Source: Streptomyces sp. MUM 203J
GTDB taxonomy: Bacteria; Actinomycetota; Actinomycetes; Streptomycetales; Streptomycetaceae
Assembly (NCBI RefSeq): GCF_022414595.1
Contig: NZ_JADWYO010000023.1
Coordinates: forward strand, 1-64,000
Direction of reading: 5' to 3'
Length of the DNA stretch: 64,000 nucleotides
Shown here: piece by piece, positions 16,432-25,493 of the stretch
Layout of the letters: every line of letters starts with the position of its first letter
Position numbering within the stretch: position 1 is the stretch's first letter
Notes under the pieces: model-generated
Seen by the model: only the letters and a program-made list of their open reading frames with translations
Databases searched by the model: none
What the model was told of the DNA's origin: nothing
Translations under genes and position numbers: made by a program

Positions 16432-17147
16432 ATGCACACCCTGGTCGCCGGCCTGGTTCTGCCCGGCGATGCGTCGATGTACGTCATGAGCGCGCTGGAA
16501 ACCTCCCGCGAGCTCATCCGGCACGCCTGCTACCGGTACGAGGCGGCCACCGTCGCCGCCACGCATTCCCTCTTCGCCCTGGAGCACGTCCTTGCCGAGC
16601 GTCCGGCCATGAACGAACCGCTCCAGAACCTGATCGAGCGGGCCACCGACGCAGGGCTCGTCACGGCTGGACTCGCCGCCGAACTCGAGGCAGCCGACTG
16701 CTCCGTGACCCCCTCACGCAGGGCGCCGAGTCAGGTGCCGCCCTCCGCCCGGTCCGGGCCGTCGCAGTGGTGCGTGCCGTCGTCGATGCGGTCTCCCTGC
16801 TCCCTCGCCCACCGTCTGCGGCAGGGACGGCGGCCCCGACGTGGGCAGAGCACAGCCCGGAGACGGACTCGCCCGGCTGTGGGAGGACCACCTGCGCGTA
16901 CCGTTCCCCGACGGTTTCCGCGGCGTGGAATCCGACGGCGTAGATCCGGTCCTCCTGGACGCCGACATCGCCGGCCTCGTGCAGAGGGAGCTGAACGGCG
17001 GACTCGACGACAGCGGTATCGCTCATCTCTGGGGGTGCATCACCGACCTCGACAAGATCGTGCCCCTGATCAGCGAGGAGTGCTGCGCCTCCTGCTTCAC
17101 GAAGCCTCGGACGACGGCCCAGGTCGCAGCAGCGCCCCGGATCCCCG
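16432..17147 (+). pseudogene. Decayed hypothetical gene(s) in three reading frames
   Basis: Three coding-like segments follow one another in different + frames. About 16432-16710 reads SALETSRELIRHACYRYEAA, then DAGLVTAGLAAELEAAD. About 16710-16865 reads VRAVAVVRAVVDAVSLL. About 16860-17140 reads DGLARLWEDHLRVPFPDGFR, then GVDPVLLDADIAGLV and ITDLDKIVPLI. The last resembles small Streptomyces hypotheticals of the LARLWEEHLRAPFP type. Each segment has G/C-rich third positions, but no frame is open across them and the last runs into the convergent DUF368 gene. I interpret one or two genes broken by frameshifts. The 276 bp to the left (16156-16431) hold nothing I can support. Confidence 0.45.
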
Positions 17148-18143
17148 CTAGCCCCTGCGCGCCGGGTCGGCGGTGTGGCCCGGCTGGCCCGCATCCGGCG
17201 CGGGCACACGTGCGTGCCGCCCGCGGCGTGCGGTCGGCGCGTCGGCCTCACGCCGCGCCTTCGCCCGGTGCTCCACCACCAGTACGGCGACCACGACCAG
17301 CGCGCCCACCGCCGCCAGCGCGAACGTCAGCCCCACCTCACCGCTCGGCGCGAGCAGCGTCCGCTCCTCGTCCTGCCACGGCCACAGGGCCCGCAGCGAC
17401 CCCGCCATGAGCCCGGTCATCACGACCAGCGTGATGTGGTGGTAGTTCTCCAGCAGCCACTTCAGCAGCTTCACGAACAGCGCGAGCCCGAAGACGCAGC
17501 CCAGCGCGAAGGATCCCAGGTAGAGGAAGTCCCGCTCGTTCACGGCGTCGATCGTCGGCTCGTACAGGCCCAGCGTCAGCAGGATGAACGACCCGGACAC
17601 CCCGGGCAGGACCAGGGCGCAGATCGCCAGCGCCCCGGAGGCCATCACGATCACCGGGTTGGTCGGCACATGGGCGGGCGGCAGCCCCGTCAGCACGAAG
17701 CTTCCGGCCGCGACCGCGAGCCCCAGCACGTAGTGCAGCGGCCTCCACCGCTGCCCCGAGCTGGAGTACGGCACCCACAGCGACGCCAGCACCAGACCGA
17801 AGAACACCGCGTACGCGAACTGCGGCTCCTCCTTGATGACGGGGGAGAGCAGCTTCGCGGCCAGTACCAGAGCCGCGCCCATGCCGATGAGCAGGGGCAC
17901 GAGGACGCCCCAGTCGACCTTCCGCACCTCGGCGGCGGCCCGGCTCCCGCCCCGGCCGCGCGGCAGGTCTGCCACGGCCAGCCGAGCGGCGCTCGTCAGA
18001 TGGCCCGCGCCGCCGATGAGCTTCTCGTACACGCCCGTGATCAGGGCGACCGTGCCGCCGCTGATCCCGGGCACGGCCTCGGCGGTCCCGATCAGGGCAC
18101 CACGGAACACATTGAAGAACTGGGGGCCGGCCGGCTTGGGCAT
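17148..18143 (-). CDS. DUF368 family polytopic membrane protein
   Basis: A 331-aa integral membrane protein of the DUF368 family. The conserved GTAEAVPGISGGTVALITG near residue 20 and the second PGVSGSFILLTLGLYE near 195 are inverted-repeat signatures. There are about 8-9 membrane segments and a polar, Arg-rich C-terminal tail of about 35 residues. The family includes C55-isoprenyl-phosphate translocases (PopT-type) that recycle undecaprenyl phosphate across the membrane, so a cell-wall role is likely though unproven here. The ATG at 18143 has a GGGAGA site; the TTG at 18182 is unlikely. Confidence 0.92.
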   Translation of the reverse strand: MPKPAGPQFFNVFRGALIGTAEAVPGISGGTVALITGVYEKLIGGAGHLTSAARLAVADLPRGRGGSRAAAEVRKVDWGVLVPLLIGMGAALVLAAKLLSPVIKEEPQFAYAVFFGLVLASLWVPYSSSGQRWRPLHYVLGLAVAAGSFVLTGLPPAHVPTNPVIVMASGALAICALVLPGVSGSFILLTLGLYEPTIDAVNERDFLYLGSFALGCVFGLALFVKLLKWLLENYHHITLVVMTGLMAGSLRALWPWQDEERTLLAPSGEVGLTFALAAVGALVVVAVLVVEHRAKARREADAPTARRGRHARVPAPDAGQPGHTADPARRG

Positions 18144-18242
18144 GGTCTCCCGTTTCTGAGAGTGCGGGTTCGAAGTGAGCAATCATCCTATGGGGTGCTC
18201 CTGTCGGATCCCTGTGGGGCGCCCGCCCGCAGCCACGCCCCG

Positions 18243-19907
18243 TCAGAAGCCCCTCGTCCGCTTCGCCGCGCGGCGCGACGCCGCCGACCCCGGGGCACGG
18301 ATGAACATGCGGGCCAGCTCGCCTCCCAGGTTCACCCCGATCGCGATGGCCAGAGCCAGCGCCGCAGCCCGCGCCAGCGAGGTGAAGCCCGCGTCCATCC
18401 TGCTCTGCGCGATGGCCAGCACGCCGTAGTACATCGCCGAACCCGGCAGCAGCGGACCGATCGCCGCCGTCACGTACACCAGGGACGAGGTGTGCTGGTA
18501 GCGGGCCATCAGCTGCCCGAAGAGACCCACCAGCCCGGCCGCGAGCGCCGTCGCCATCACCGCCGAGCCCTCCGCCGTGAAGGTGATCGCCGCGAACACC
18601 ACCCACGCCACGGCGCCGTTGCACACCGCGAACAGCACCGTGGTCCGCTCCTGCTGGAGCAGGATCGCGAAGCACAGCGACAGCACCATCGCCGCCGCGA
18701 TCTGCGTCAGGGGCCGCTCCACCAGCTCGACCGAACCCTCCGGGTTCAGCTTCGCGCCGAGCTGCACACCCATGTACAGCGCGGTCAGCACGCCCACCAC
18801 GATCGCCACGAACAGGTACCCGACCTCCAGCAGCCGCGCCGACGCCGTGATGTAGAAGCCCGTCAGCCCGTCCTGCACGGACGCCACCAGCGCCCGCCCC
18901 GGGATCAGCGCGAACAGCCCGCCGGTGATCACCGCCGACGGCCGCAGCCCCGCATGCAGCAGGCTCACCGTCACCCCCAGCGCCGCCGGCGGCACCGCAG
19001 CCAGCACGAACTGGTAGAACTCGGGCAGCCCGCGCCCCGCCGCCAGCCACGCCAGCCGGTCGCCCAGCATCGCCCCGGCCGCCGCGATCAGGAACACCGC
19101 CACGCCACCGCCCAGCAGCACCGACGCCGCTCCGGCCAGGCCACCCGCCGCCAGCGTCAGCGCCCAGCCCGGATACGGGTGCCGGTTCCGGCGGATCAGT
19201 GCCAGCCGCCGGTACGCCTCCTCCAGCGTCACCTCGGAGTCGTCCGCGTTGATGTCGGCGATCAGCTGGTACACCGCGGTCAGCCGGGTGTAGTCCGTGC
19301 CGCGCCGCCGCACCGTCCGGCTCACCGTCACCGGGTCGTCCACCAGCGACGGCTGGTGCGTGACCGCCAGCAGCGTGAACGTGACCGTCGGCTCGCAGCG
19401 GTCCAGCCCGTACGCGCGGCAGATCGCGAACATCGCCGCCTCGACGTCCTCCGCTCCCTCACCACCCGCGAGCAGCAGCTCCCCGATACGCAGGGTCAGG
19501 TCGAGCACACGCGGCACCGCGGGGCCCTCGCCCTCCTCCTGCCGCAGCACCGGCTCCGCCACCGGCCGCTCGTGCACCGGCATCCGCAGCATCGTGCGCA
19601 TGTGGTCCTGCCAGGGCGCGTCCTTCGCGAGCCGCATCGCCCGTGTGCCCTGCGCGGGCGTGTACGCGGGATGTGCGAAGCGCGTGTCGAAGGCGGCGGA
19701 CGAGGACGGCGGAGCGAAGGCCGAGCCCTCGGGCTCGTTCGGGGGCTCGGTCGCCAACCCCTCCGGAACCGCGAACTCCGAGGTCGGCTGGTCCTCCTCC
19801 GGGAGACCCGGAGGTTCCACACCGGCCGGCGGGGTGAAGGCGCTGTGCGCCTCGTCCGACTGCGGTTTGCGGTCCTCCTCCGGACCGTGCGGCTGCTCGG
19901 CCACCAC
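18243..19907 (-). CDS. ThrE-type threonine/serine exporter family protein
   Basis: A 554-aa membrane transporter of the ThrE family (DUF1212 plus DUF3815 halves in one chain, as in Corynebacterium ThrE). The first 130 residues are an acidic, Pro-rich disordered extension. Then comes a soluble domain (about 135-265; ELLLAGGEGAEDVEAAMFAI, LTAVYQLIADI) and about ten membrane helices. It would export threonine/serine or a related small solute by proton exchange. It lies 99 nt upstream of the co-directional DUF368 gene. The ATG at 19907 lacks a strong ribosome site, and the disordered extension makes the exact start uncertain. Confidence 0.9.
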   Translation of the reverse strand: MVAEQPHGPEEDRKPQSDEAHSAFTPPAGVEPPGLPEEDQPTSEFAVPEGLATEPPNEPEGSAFAPPSSSAAFDTRFAHPAYTPAQGTRAMRLAKDAPWQDHMRTMLRMPVHERPVAEPVLRQEEGEGPAVPRVLDLTLRIGELLLAGGEGAEDVEAAMFAICRAYGLDRCEPTVTFTLLAVTHQPSLVDDPVTVSRTVRRRGTDYTRLTAVYQLIADINADDSEVTLEEAYRRLALIRRNRHPYPGWALTLAAGGLAGAASVLLGGGVAVFLIAAAGAMLGDRLAWLAAGRGLPEFYQFVLAAVPPAALGVTVSLLHAGLRPSAVITGGLFALIPGRALVASVQDGLTGFYITASARLLEVGYLFVAIVVGVLTALYMGVQLGAKLNPEGSVELVERPLTQIAAAMVLSLCFAILLQQERTTVLFAVCNGAVAWVVFAAITFTAEGSAVMATALAAGLVGLFGQLMARYQHTSSLVYVTAAIGPLLPGSAMYYGVLAIAQSRMDAGFTSLARAAALALAIAIGVNLGGELARMFIRAPGSAASRRAAKRTRGF

Positions 19908-20011
19908 GCGCGCCCTGCCCTTACTCCTGTCGTGTGCTTCCTGTGCGCCCCCCGCATCCCCTCACGCCCCCGTCCGCCCAGTATGAGCACGACGAGTCCC
20001 GTATACGAACA

Positions 20012-20044
20012 GCGGGCGGCGCACCTCACAGGTGCGCCGCCCGC
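20012..20044 (-). terminator. 15-bp-stem terminator of ppa
   Basis: A perfect 15-bp stem (20012-20026 with 20030-20044) around a 3-nt loop lies 21 nt beyond the leftward ppa stop. It is G/C-rich without a T-run, typical for Streptomyces. Confidence 0.75.
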
Positions 20045-20065
20045 CGCAGAGTCCTGGAACGTGGC

Positions 20066-20560
20066 TCAGTGAGCCCCGCCCTGCTCCTTCAGGCGCTTGA
20101 CGGAGGCCTCGATCTCGGCCTCGGCCTCGGCGCGGCCCACCCAGTCCGCGCCCTCGACCGACTTGCCGGGCTCCAGGTCCTTGTAGACCTCGAAGAAGTG
20201 CTGGATCTCCAGGCGGTCGAACTCCGGCACGTGCTGGATGTCCCGCAGGTGGTCCATACGCGGGTCGCCGGCCGGGACGCACAGCAGCTTGTCGTCGCCG
20301 CCGGCCTCGTCGGTCATCCGGAACATGCCGACGGCGCGGCACTTCACCAGGACGCCCGGGAAGGTCGGCTCGTCCAGGATGACCAGCGCGTCCAGCGGGT
20401 CGCCGTCCTCACCCAGGGTGCCCTCGACGAAGCCGTAGTCGGCCGGGTAGACCGTCGACGTGAACAGGTGGCGGTCGAGACGGATGCGACCGGTCTCGTG
20501 GTCCACCTCGTACTTGTTCCGCGAACCCTTCGGAATCTCGATGCAGACGTCGAACTCCAC
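20066..20560 (-). CDS. ppa: Inorganic pyrophosphatase
   Basis: A 164-aa family I pyrophosphatase hydrolysing PPi to phosphate. The signature EDGDPLD (51-57) supplies metal-binding Asp52, Asp54 and Asp57. The [10 protein letters not shown] and [10 protein letters not shown] blocks are intact. The GTG at 20560 follows a GGAGGAG site by 6 nt and gives the usual N-terminus ([11 protein letters not shown]), so the longer frame from 20575 is rejected. It is divergent from the carboxypeptidase gene. Confidence 0.97.
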   Translation of the reverse strand: MEFDVCIEIPKGSRNKYEVDHETGRIRLDRHLFTSTVYPADYGFVEGTLGEDGDPLDALVILDEPTFPGVLVKCRAVGMFRMTDEAGGDDKLLCVPAGDPRMDHLRDIQHVPEFDRLEIQHFFEVYKDLEPGKSVEGADWVGRAEAEAEIEASVKRLKEQGGAH

Positions 20561-20704
20561 GGGTGGCTCCTCCAAGGATCAACACGGTGTCGGGTGAGGG
20601 ACCGCCGGGATCACTGCGATGTCCGGCGGGTCGTGCTCATGGCCCAGGTCAGTGGTTAAGTGTCCCTCACGCAACCAAGTGATCGCGAAAGGGGCTGGTC
20701 AGCC

Positions 20705-22156
20705 GTGCTGGAGCGGAAGGCCCTGCACCTCGCGGCGGGCTCCACCGCCCTCGGACTGGTGCTGGCCGCCACGGCGGCGGGGCTGGCCGGACCCTGGGAC
20801 GGGGGCCAGCGTAAGGCCGAGCGGCTCCGCGCCGCCGCACTCGCCCCCACCAGTGGCGCACATCACGAGCCGGACGCCCCCGACGCGAGCCCCGCGCCCG
20901 CCGCGGCCCCCGCACCCGCCCCCAGCGCGCCCGAGGTACTCGCCGTGCTGAAGGCCCCCTCGGGCCAGGTCTCCCCGGGCAAGGCCGCCCCCGGACCGGC
21001 CCGGGTGCTGGACCCGCTGCTGCGGGACCCCGGCCTGGGCCCGCTCCGCACGGCCGCCGTCGTCGACACGGCCACCGGACGGCAGCTGTACGGCAACGGC
21101 GCCACGACCCCGCTGACCCCCGCCTCCACCGTCAAGCTCGTCACCACGGCCGCCGCCCTCTCGGCCCTGGGCCCCGACCACCGGCTCACCACGACCGTGG
21201 TGGCCGACCCGGCCCACCCCGGGCACCTCACCCTCGTCGGCGGCGGCGACCCCACACTCACCCGGGCCCGCCTCAAGGCACTGGCCAAGGACACCGCCCG
21301 CGCCCTCCCCGCACGGAAGAAGCCGGATGACGGTGGCGAAGGGGCGCCCCGAAAGGTCACCCTCGCGTACGACACGTCCCTGTACTCCGGTCCGGTGCGT
21401 CACCCCATCGGCGTCAACGACAACCTCGCCCCCGTGACGGCGCTCATGACCGACGAGGCGCGGCTCGACAAGTCCGTCTCCGGGCCCGCCCCGCGCGCCG
21501 CCGACCCGGCCGGTGACACCGCCCGCACGTTCGCCGCACTGCTCAAGGCCCAGGGCGTGCGGGTCACCGGCGCGCCCGCGCAGGCCCGGGCCCCCAAGGG
21601 CGCCGGGGAACTGGCCCGCACCCACTCCGCGCCCGTGTCCGCCCTGGTCGAGCGCACCCTCACGTACAGCGACAACGACCTGGCCGAGGCGCTGGCCCGG
21701 CACACCGCCCTCGCCACCGGCCACCCGGCGTCCTTCGACGGCGCAGGCAGGGCCCTGCGTGCACAGCTGGCCGCACTCGGCGTTCCGCCGGACGGGGCGC
21801 GGTTCCACGACGGCAGCGGCCTGGACCGCCGCAACCGGGTCTCCGCGCGGGTGCTGACCACCGTCCTCACCCGCGCCGCCGACCCGGAGCGCCCCGCCCT
21901 GCGGTCCGTCCTCACCGGCCTGCCCGTCGGCGGCTTCACCGGCACACTGAAGACCCGCTACGGGTCCGACTCGCCGGGCGCCGGGCTGGTCCGCGCCAAG
22001 ACCGGCACGCTGACCGGCGTGAACGCCCTGTCGGGCCTCGCCGTCACCCCGGACGGACGCGTCCTGGCCTTCGCCTTCCTGGCAGCCGACACGCCCTCCC
22101 CGTGGAGCGCCCGGCCCGCCCTGGACGCGCTGGCCACCGCGCTCATCGGCCTCTGA
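20705..22156 (+). CDS. dacB: D-alanyl-D-alanine carboxypeptidase/endopeptidase, PBP4 type
   Basis: A 483-aa class C low-molecular-mass penicillin-binding protein (peptidase family S13) that trims cell-wall stem peptides. The three active-site motifs are present: S141-x-x-K144 (ASTVK), S322-D-N324 (YSDND) and K432-T-G434. An N-terminal membrane anchor or signal (HLAAGSTALGLVLAATAAGLA) precedes a Pro/Ala-rich spacer. The GTG at 20705 has a GGGG ribosome site 9 nt upstream; the GTG at 20660 has none and would add 15 polar residues. Confidence 0.94.
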   Translation: MLERKALHLAAGSTALGLVLAATAAGLAGPWDGGQRKAERLRAAALAPTSGAHHEPDAPDASPAPAAAPAPAPSAPEVLAVLKAPSGQVSPGKAAPGPARVLDPLLRDPGLGPLRTAAVVDTATGRQLYGNGATTPLTPASTVKLVTTAAALSALGPDHRLTTTVVADPAHPGHLTLVGGGDPTLTRARLKALAKDTARALPARKKPDDGGEGAPRKVTLAYDTSLYSGPVRHPIGVNDNLAPVTALMTDEARLDKSVSGPAPRAADPAGDTARTFAALLKAQGVRVTGAPAQARAPKGAGELARTHSAPVSALVERTLTYSDNDLAEALARHTALATGHPASFDGAGRALRAQLAALGVPPDGARFHDGSGLDRRNRVSARVLTTVLTRAADPERPALRSVLTGLPVGGFTGTLKTRYGSDSPGAGLVRAKTGTLTGVNALSGLAVTPDGRVLAFAFLAADTPSPWSARPALDALATALIGL

Positions 22157-22250
22157 GTACCCCTCAGGGGGCCGACGGGCCCCGCACACACGCGTGAAGG
22201 GGCTCCCTGCGGCTTCGTCCAGTGCCCTCACCGAAGGGGCCCCGAGCACG

Positions 22251-22256
22251 TACGGT
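22251..22256 (+). promoter_or_regulatory. -10 element of a probably leaderless promoter (zincin gene)
   Basis: TACGGT at 22251-22256 is 6 nt before the ATG at 22263, and no ribosome site is visible. This matches the -10 position of leaderless actinobacterial transcripts. Confidence 0.5.
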
Positions 22257-22262
22257 TGACGC

Positions 22263-23399
22263 ATGACGAGCATCGGTGGTGCGGCAGCTTCGGGGATGGT
22301 CGACTGGAACCTCGCGGTGGCGACCGCGACCCGGCTCGTACGGCCCGGGCCCGAGGTGAGCCGGGACGAGGCCCGCCAGGTCGTGGCCGAGCTGAGGCGG
22401 CACGCCAAGGCCTCCGAGGAGCACGTCAGGGGCTACACGCGCATGATCCCCGAGGACCAGGAGCGGGTGGACACCCCCGTCCTGGTCGTCGACCGGCCGG
22501 GCTGGATCCGCGCCAACGTCGCGGGCTTCCGCGAGCTGCTGAAGCCGCTGCTGGAGAAGATGGCCGAGCGCCGGTCGGGCAACCCCGGGGGAGCCGTCAT
22601 CGGCGCGGTCGGCGGCAAGGTCACCGGGGTCGAGCTGGGCATGCTGCTGTCCTTCCTCGCCGCCCGGGTCCTGGGCCAGTACGAGACCTTCGCCCCGGCC
22701 ACCGGCGAACTCCCGGCAGCCCCGAACGGCGGCGGGCGGCTGCTGCTGGTCGCGCCGAACATCGTCCATGTGGAGCGCGAGCTGGCCGTGGACCCGCACG
22801 ACTTCCGGCTGTGGGTCAGCCTCCACGAGGAGACCCACCGCACCCAGTTCACCGGCGTGCCCTGGCTGCGCGACCACCTCCAGGGAGAGATCCAGGCGTT
22901 CCTGGGTGCCACCGAGGTCGACCCGATGACCGTCCTGGAGCGGTTGCGCGAGGCCGCGCAGGCATTCTCCGGCGCCCGGCCGGAGGGCGAGGAGGAGGAC
23001 GGCGGGCACTCGCTCGTCGAGCTGGTCCAGACGCCCGAGCAGCGGGAGATCCTGGCCCGGCTGACCGCCGTCATGTCCCTGCTCGAAGGGCACGCCGACT
23101 ACGTGATGGACGGCGTCGGACCGCAGGTCGTGCCGTCCGTCGTCGAGATCCGCGAGAAGTTCCAGCAGCGCCGTGCGCGAGGCGCCTCCCGGCTCGACCT
23201 GGCGCTGCGCAAGCTGCTCGGCCTGGACGCCAAACTCCGGCAGTACCGGGACGGCGAGCGGTTCGTGCGGTCCGTGGTGGACCAGGTAGGCATGGACGGC
23301 TTCAACCGGGTGTGGACCTCCCCCAACACGCTGCCCACCAAGGCCGAGATCGCCCGGCCCGAGGACTGGGTCGCGCGGGTGCACCGCAAGGCGGACTGA
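22263..23399 (+). CDS. Zinc-dependent metalloprotease (zincin; 'coenzyme F420 biosynthesis-associated' family)
   Basis: A 378-aa cytoplasmic protein with the HExxH zinc motif H188-E-E-T-H192 and a downstream LLEGHADYVMDGVG helix carrying the third ligand region. It matches the actinobacterial TIGR03624/TIGR03883 family, named from co-occurrence with F420 genes and later recognised as zincin-like. No F420 genes are in this window. The substrate is unknown. Start at ATG 22263, probably leaderless. An inverted repeat at 23422-23440 follows the gene and may terminate it. Confidence 0.9.
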   Translation: MTSIGGAAASGMVDWNLAVATATRLVRPGPEVSRDEARQVVAELRRHAKASEEHVRGYTRMIPEDQERVDTPVLVVDRPGWIRANVAGFRELLKPLLEKMAERRSGNPGGAVIGAVGGKVTGVELGMLLSFLAARVLGQYETFAPATGELPAAPNGGGRLLLVAPNIVHVERELAVDPHDFRLWVSLHEETHRTQFTGVPWLRDHLQGEIQAFLGATEVDPMTVLERLREAAQAFSGARPEGEEEDGGHSLVELVQTPEQREILARLTAVMSLLEGHADYVMDGVGPQVVPSVVEIREKFQQRRARGASRLDLALRKLLGLDAKLRQYRDGERFVRSVVDQVGMDGFNRVWTSPNTLPTKAEIARPEDWVARVHRKAD

Positions 23400-23638
23400 A
23401 CGGTCGGGGCCCGTCCGGCACCCGGAATATACGATTCCGGTCGGGTCGGGCCGGAGGGACGCCCTTCAATCACCCATCCGAGGGACCGTGGGAGAGGGAT
23501 AGGCGTGCGATCCTCGGGAAACGACCGGGTTCTGTCACCATTGACGCACGCTGAGTGACGACCTGAGTGACCGAACCCCCCGTTCCGATCGTTAAGACTC
23601 CGACCGAGGCACCCCAACTTCCACGAAGGGCACCGGAC

Positions 23639-24661
23639 ATGGGTCCCCATCCTGCGGTCGCGGCGATACGCTTGGCGGTTCGCCGCGTACTCCACGACGT
23701 ACTCAACGAGCACTCCACGACCACCACCGCGGCGGCGGACGGCGGTGAACCCCCGCTCGTGCTGGTCGCCTGCTCCGGCGGCGCCGACTCCATGGCACTC
23801 GCCTCCGCACTCGCCTTCGAGGCGCGCAAGCTCGCCGTCCGCGCCGGCGGCATCACCATCGACCACGGCCTCCAGCCCGGCTCCGACCTCCGCGCCGCCG
23901 AGGTCGCCTCCCGGCTCGCCGCCCTGCGGCTCGACCCGGTCGAGGCGATCCCCGTCACCGTCGGCCGCGACGGAGGGCCCGAAGCCGCCGCCCGCGACGC
24001 CCGCTACGCCGCCCTGGACGAGGCGGCCGAACGGCTGGGCGCCGCCGCCGTGCTGCTCGGGCACACCCGCGACGACCAGGCCGAGACCGTACTGCTCGGC
24101 CTCGCCCGCGGCTCCGGCATCCGGTCCCTGTCCGGCATGGCCGCCGTGTCCGGCGCCGCCGACCGCTACCGCCGCCCCTTCCTGCAGCTCGACCGGCAGA
24201 CCGCCCGCAAGGCGTGCCTGGTCCAGTCCCTGCCCGTCTGGGACGACCCCATGAACGCCGACCCGGCCTACACCCGGTCCCGGCTGCGCCACGAGGGTCT
24301 GCCTGCCCTGGAGAAGTCCCTCGGCAAGGGTGTCGTCGAAGCCCTCGCCCGCACCGCGCAGCTCTGCCGCGACGACGCGGACGCCCTCGACACCTGGGCC
24401 GCCCAGGCCGACGCGACCGTACGGGACGACGCCGGGCTGCTGGAGTGCGCCAAGCTGTACACGCTGCCGCCCGCCGTGCGCCGCCGGGTCCTGCGCCGCG
24501 CCGCCATCGCGGAGGGCGCGCCCGCCGGTTCGCTGTTCGCCCGGCACATCGAGGAACTCGACCGGCTGATCACGAGTTGGCGCGGGCAGGGAGCCATCAA
24601 TCTGCCCGGCCGGGTCGTCGCGCGGCGGCAGGGTGGCAGACTGGTCATCCGGCAAGGCTGA
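23639..24661 (+). CDS. tilS: tRNA(Ile)-lysidine synthetase
   Basis: A 340-aa enzyme that converts C34 of the CAU-anticodon tRNA-Ile to lysidine, so that it reads AUA and not AUG. The PP-loop SGGADS (46-51) and [19 protein letters not shown] region are intact, and the C-terminal tRNA-binding part is the short actinobacterial type. The ATG at 23639 has a GAAGGG site 9 nt upstream; the GTG at 23567 would add a Pro-rich stretch without support. It begins a conserved run, tilS-hpt-ftsH. Confidence 0.95.
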   Translation: MGPHPAVAAIRLAVRRVLHDVLNEHSTTTTAAADGGEPPLVLVACSGGADSMALASALAFEARKLAVRAGGITIDHGLQPGSDLRAAEVASRLAALRLDPVEAIPVTVGRDGGPEAAARDARYAALDEAAERLGAAAVLLGHTRDDQAETVLLGLARGSGIRSLSGMAAVSGAADRYRRPFLQLDRQTARKACLVQSLPVWDDPMNADPAYTRSRLRHEGLPALEKSLGKGVVEALARTAQLCRDDADALDTWAAQADATVRDDAGLLECAKLYTLPPAVRRRVLRRAAIAEGAPAGSLFARHIEELDRLITSWRGQGAINLPGRVVARRQGGRLVIRQG

Positions 24662-24698
24662 CCGAAGGCCGCCGCAGGCCGCAACGAAAGTGACCCGG

Positions 24699-25253
24699 GT
24701 GAACCAGAACGACATGGGCGCCGACCTCGCGTCGGTGCTCATCACCAAGGAAGAGATCGACGCGAAGCTGGCCGAGCTGGCCGCCAAGATCGATGCCGAG
24801 TACGCGGGCAAGGACCTGCTCCTCGTCGGTGTCCTCAAAGGCGCCGTGATGGTGATGGCGGACCTGGCGCGCGCCCTGTCCACCCCCGTCACCATGGACT
24901 GGATGGCCGTCTCCTCGTACGGGGCGGGCACCCAGTCCTCGGGTGTCGTCCGGATCCTCAAGGACCTGGACACCGACATCAAGGGCAAGCACGTCCTGAT
25001 CGTCGAGGACATCATCGACTCGGGGCTGACCCTGTCCTGGCTGCTGTCGAACCTCGGCTCGCGCGAGCCGGCCTCCCTCGAGGTCGTCACCCTGCTCCGC
25101 AAGCCCGACGCCGCCAAGGTCGCCATCGACGTGAAGTGGATCGGCTTCGACATCCCGAACGAGTTCGTCGTCGGCTACGGCCTGGACTACGCGGAGAAGT
25201 ACCGGAACCTGCCGTTCGTCGGGACGCTCGCCCCGCACGTCTACGGCGGCTGA
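24699..25253 (+). CDS. hpt: Hypoxanthine phosphoribosyltransferase
   Basis: A 184-aa purine-salvage enzyme making IMP or GMP from hypoxanthine or guanine and PRPP. The PRPP-binding signature [13 protein letters not shown] (about 99-111) is exact, and the flexible-loop region ([11 protein letters not shown]) is typical. Start codons at 24690 (GTG), 24699 (GTG) and 24714 (ATG) are in frame. I choose 24699 from homologue N-termini. It starts 37 nt after tilS. Confidence 0.95.
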   Translation: MNQNDMGADLASVLITKEEIDAKLAELAAKIDAEYAGKDLLLVGVLKGAVMVMADLARALSTPVTMDWMAVSSYGAGTQSSGVVRILKDLDTDIKGKHVLIVEDIIDSGLTLSWLLSNLGSREPASLEVVTLLRKPDAAKVAIDVKWIGFDIPNEFVVGYGLDYAEKYRNLPFVGTLAPHVYGG

Positions 25254-25426
25254 TCCGGCGGCTGATCCGGTGGACATGCCCACGGCGGCCCGGGAACCCT
25301 GGCCGCCTTCCCGCCGTTGGAGGAGGGGAAGGCGGCCACGGTCGGCGATGCTGGGGTACCGTCCGAAGCACAGCCAATCAACAGCATTCCCCACACCAGT
25401 GCTGATCCAGACGGCACCGCTTAGTC

Positions 25427-25450
25427 TCACAGCAGCACTCACAGCAGCAT
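25427..25450 (+). repeat. 12-bp tandem duplication in the ftsH leader
   Basis: TCACAGCAGCAC and TCACAGCAGCAT lie head to tail, 43 nt before the ftsH start. With only two copies this may be chance or a paired binding site. Confidence 0.5.
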
Positions 25451-25493
25451 TTACCTACGGGCAGGAGGGACGGGGCGGCATCGCTCCGTATGG

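Noticed and set aside
17175..20072. Very long + strand open frame (965 codons) opposite DUF368 and ThrE genes
   Set aside because: Antisense shadow: product is His/Arg/Gln-rich low complexity, while the minus-strand genes have clear families and membrane topology.
23422..23440. CCGGAAT / ATTCCGG dyad after the zincin gene
   Set aside because: Seven-bp arms, no T-run, no adjacent regulator. Likely a weak terminator or chance; not listed separately.
23551..23571. CTGAGTGAC direct repeat before tilS
   Set aside because: Only nine bp twice, without promoter context; chance is likely.
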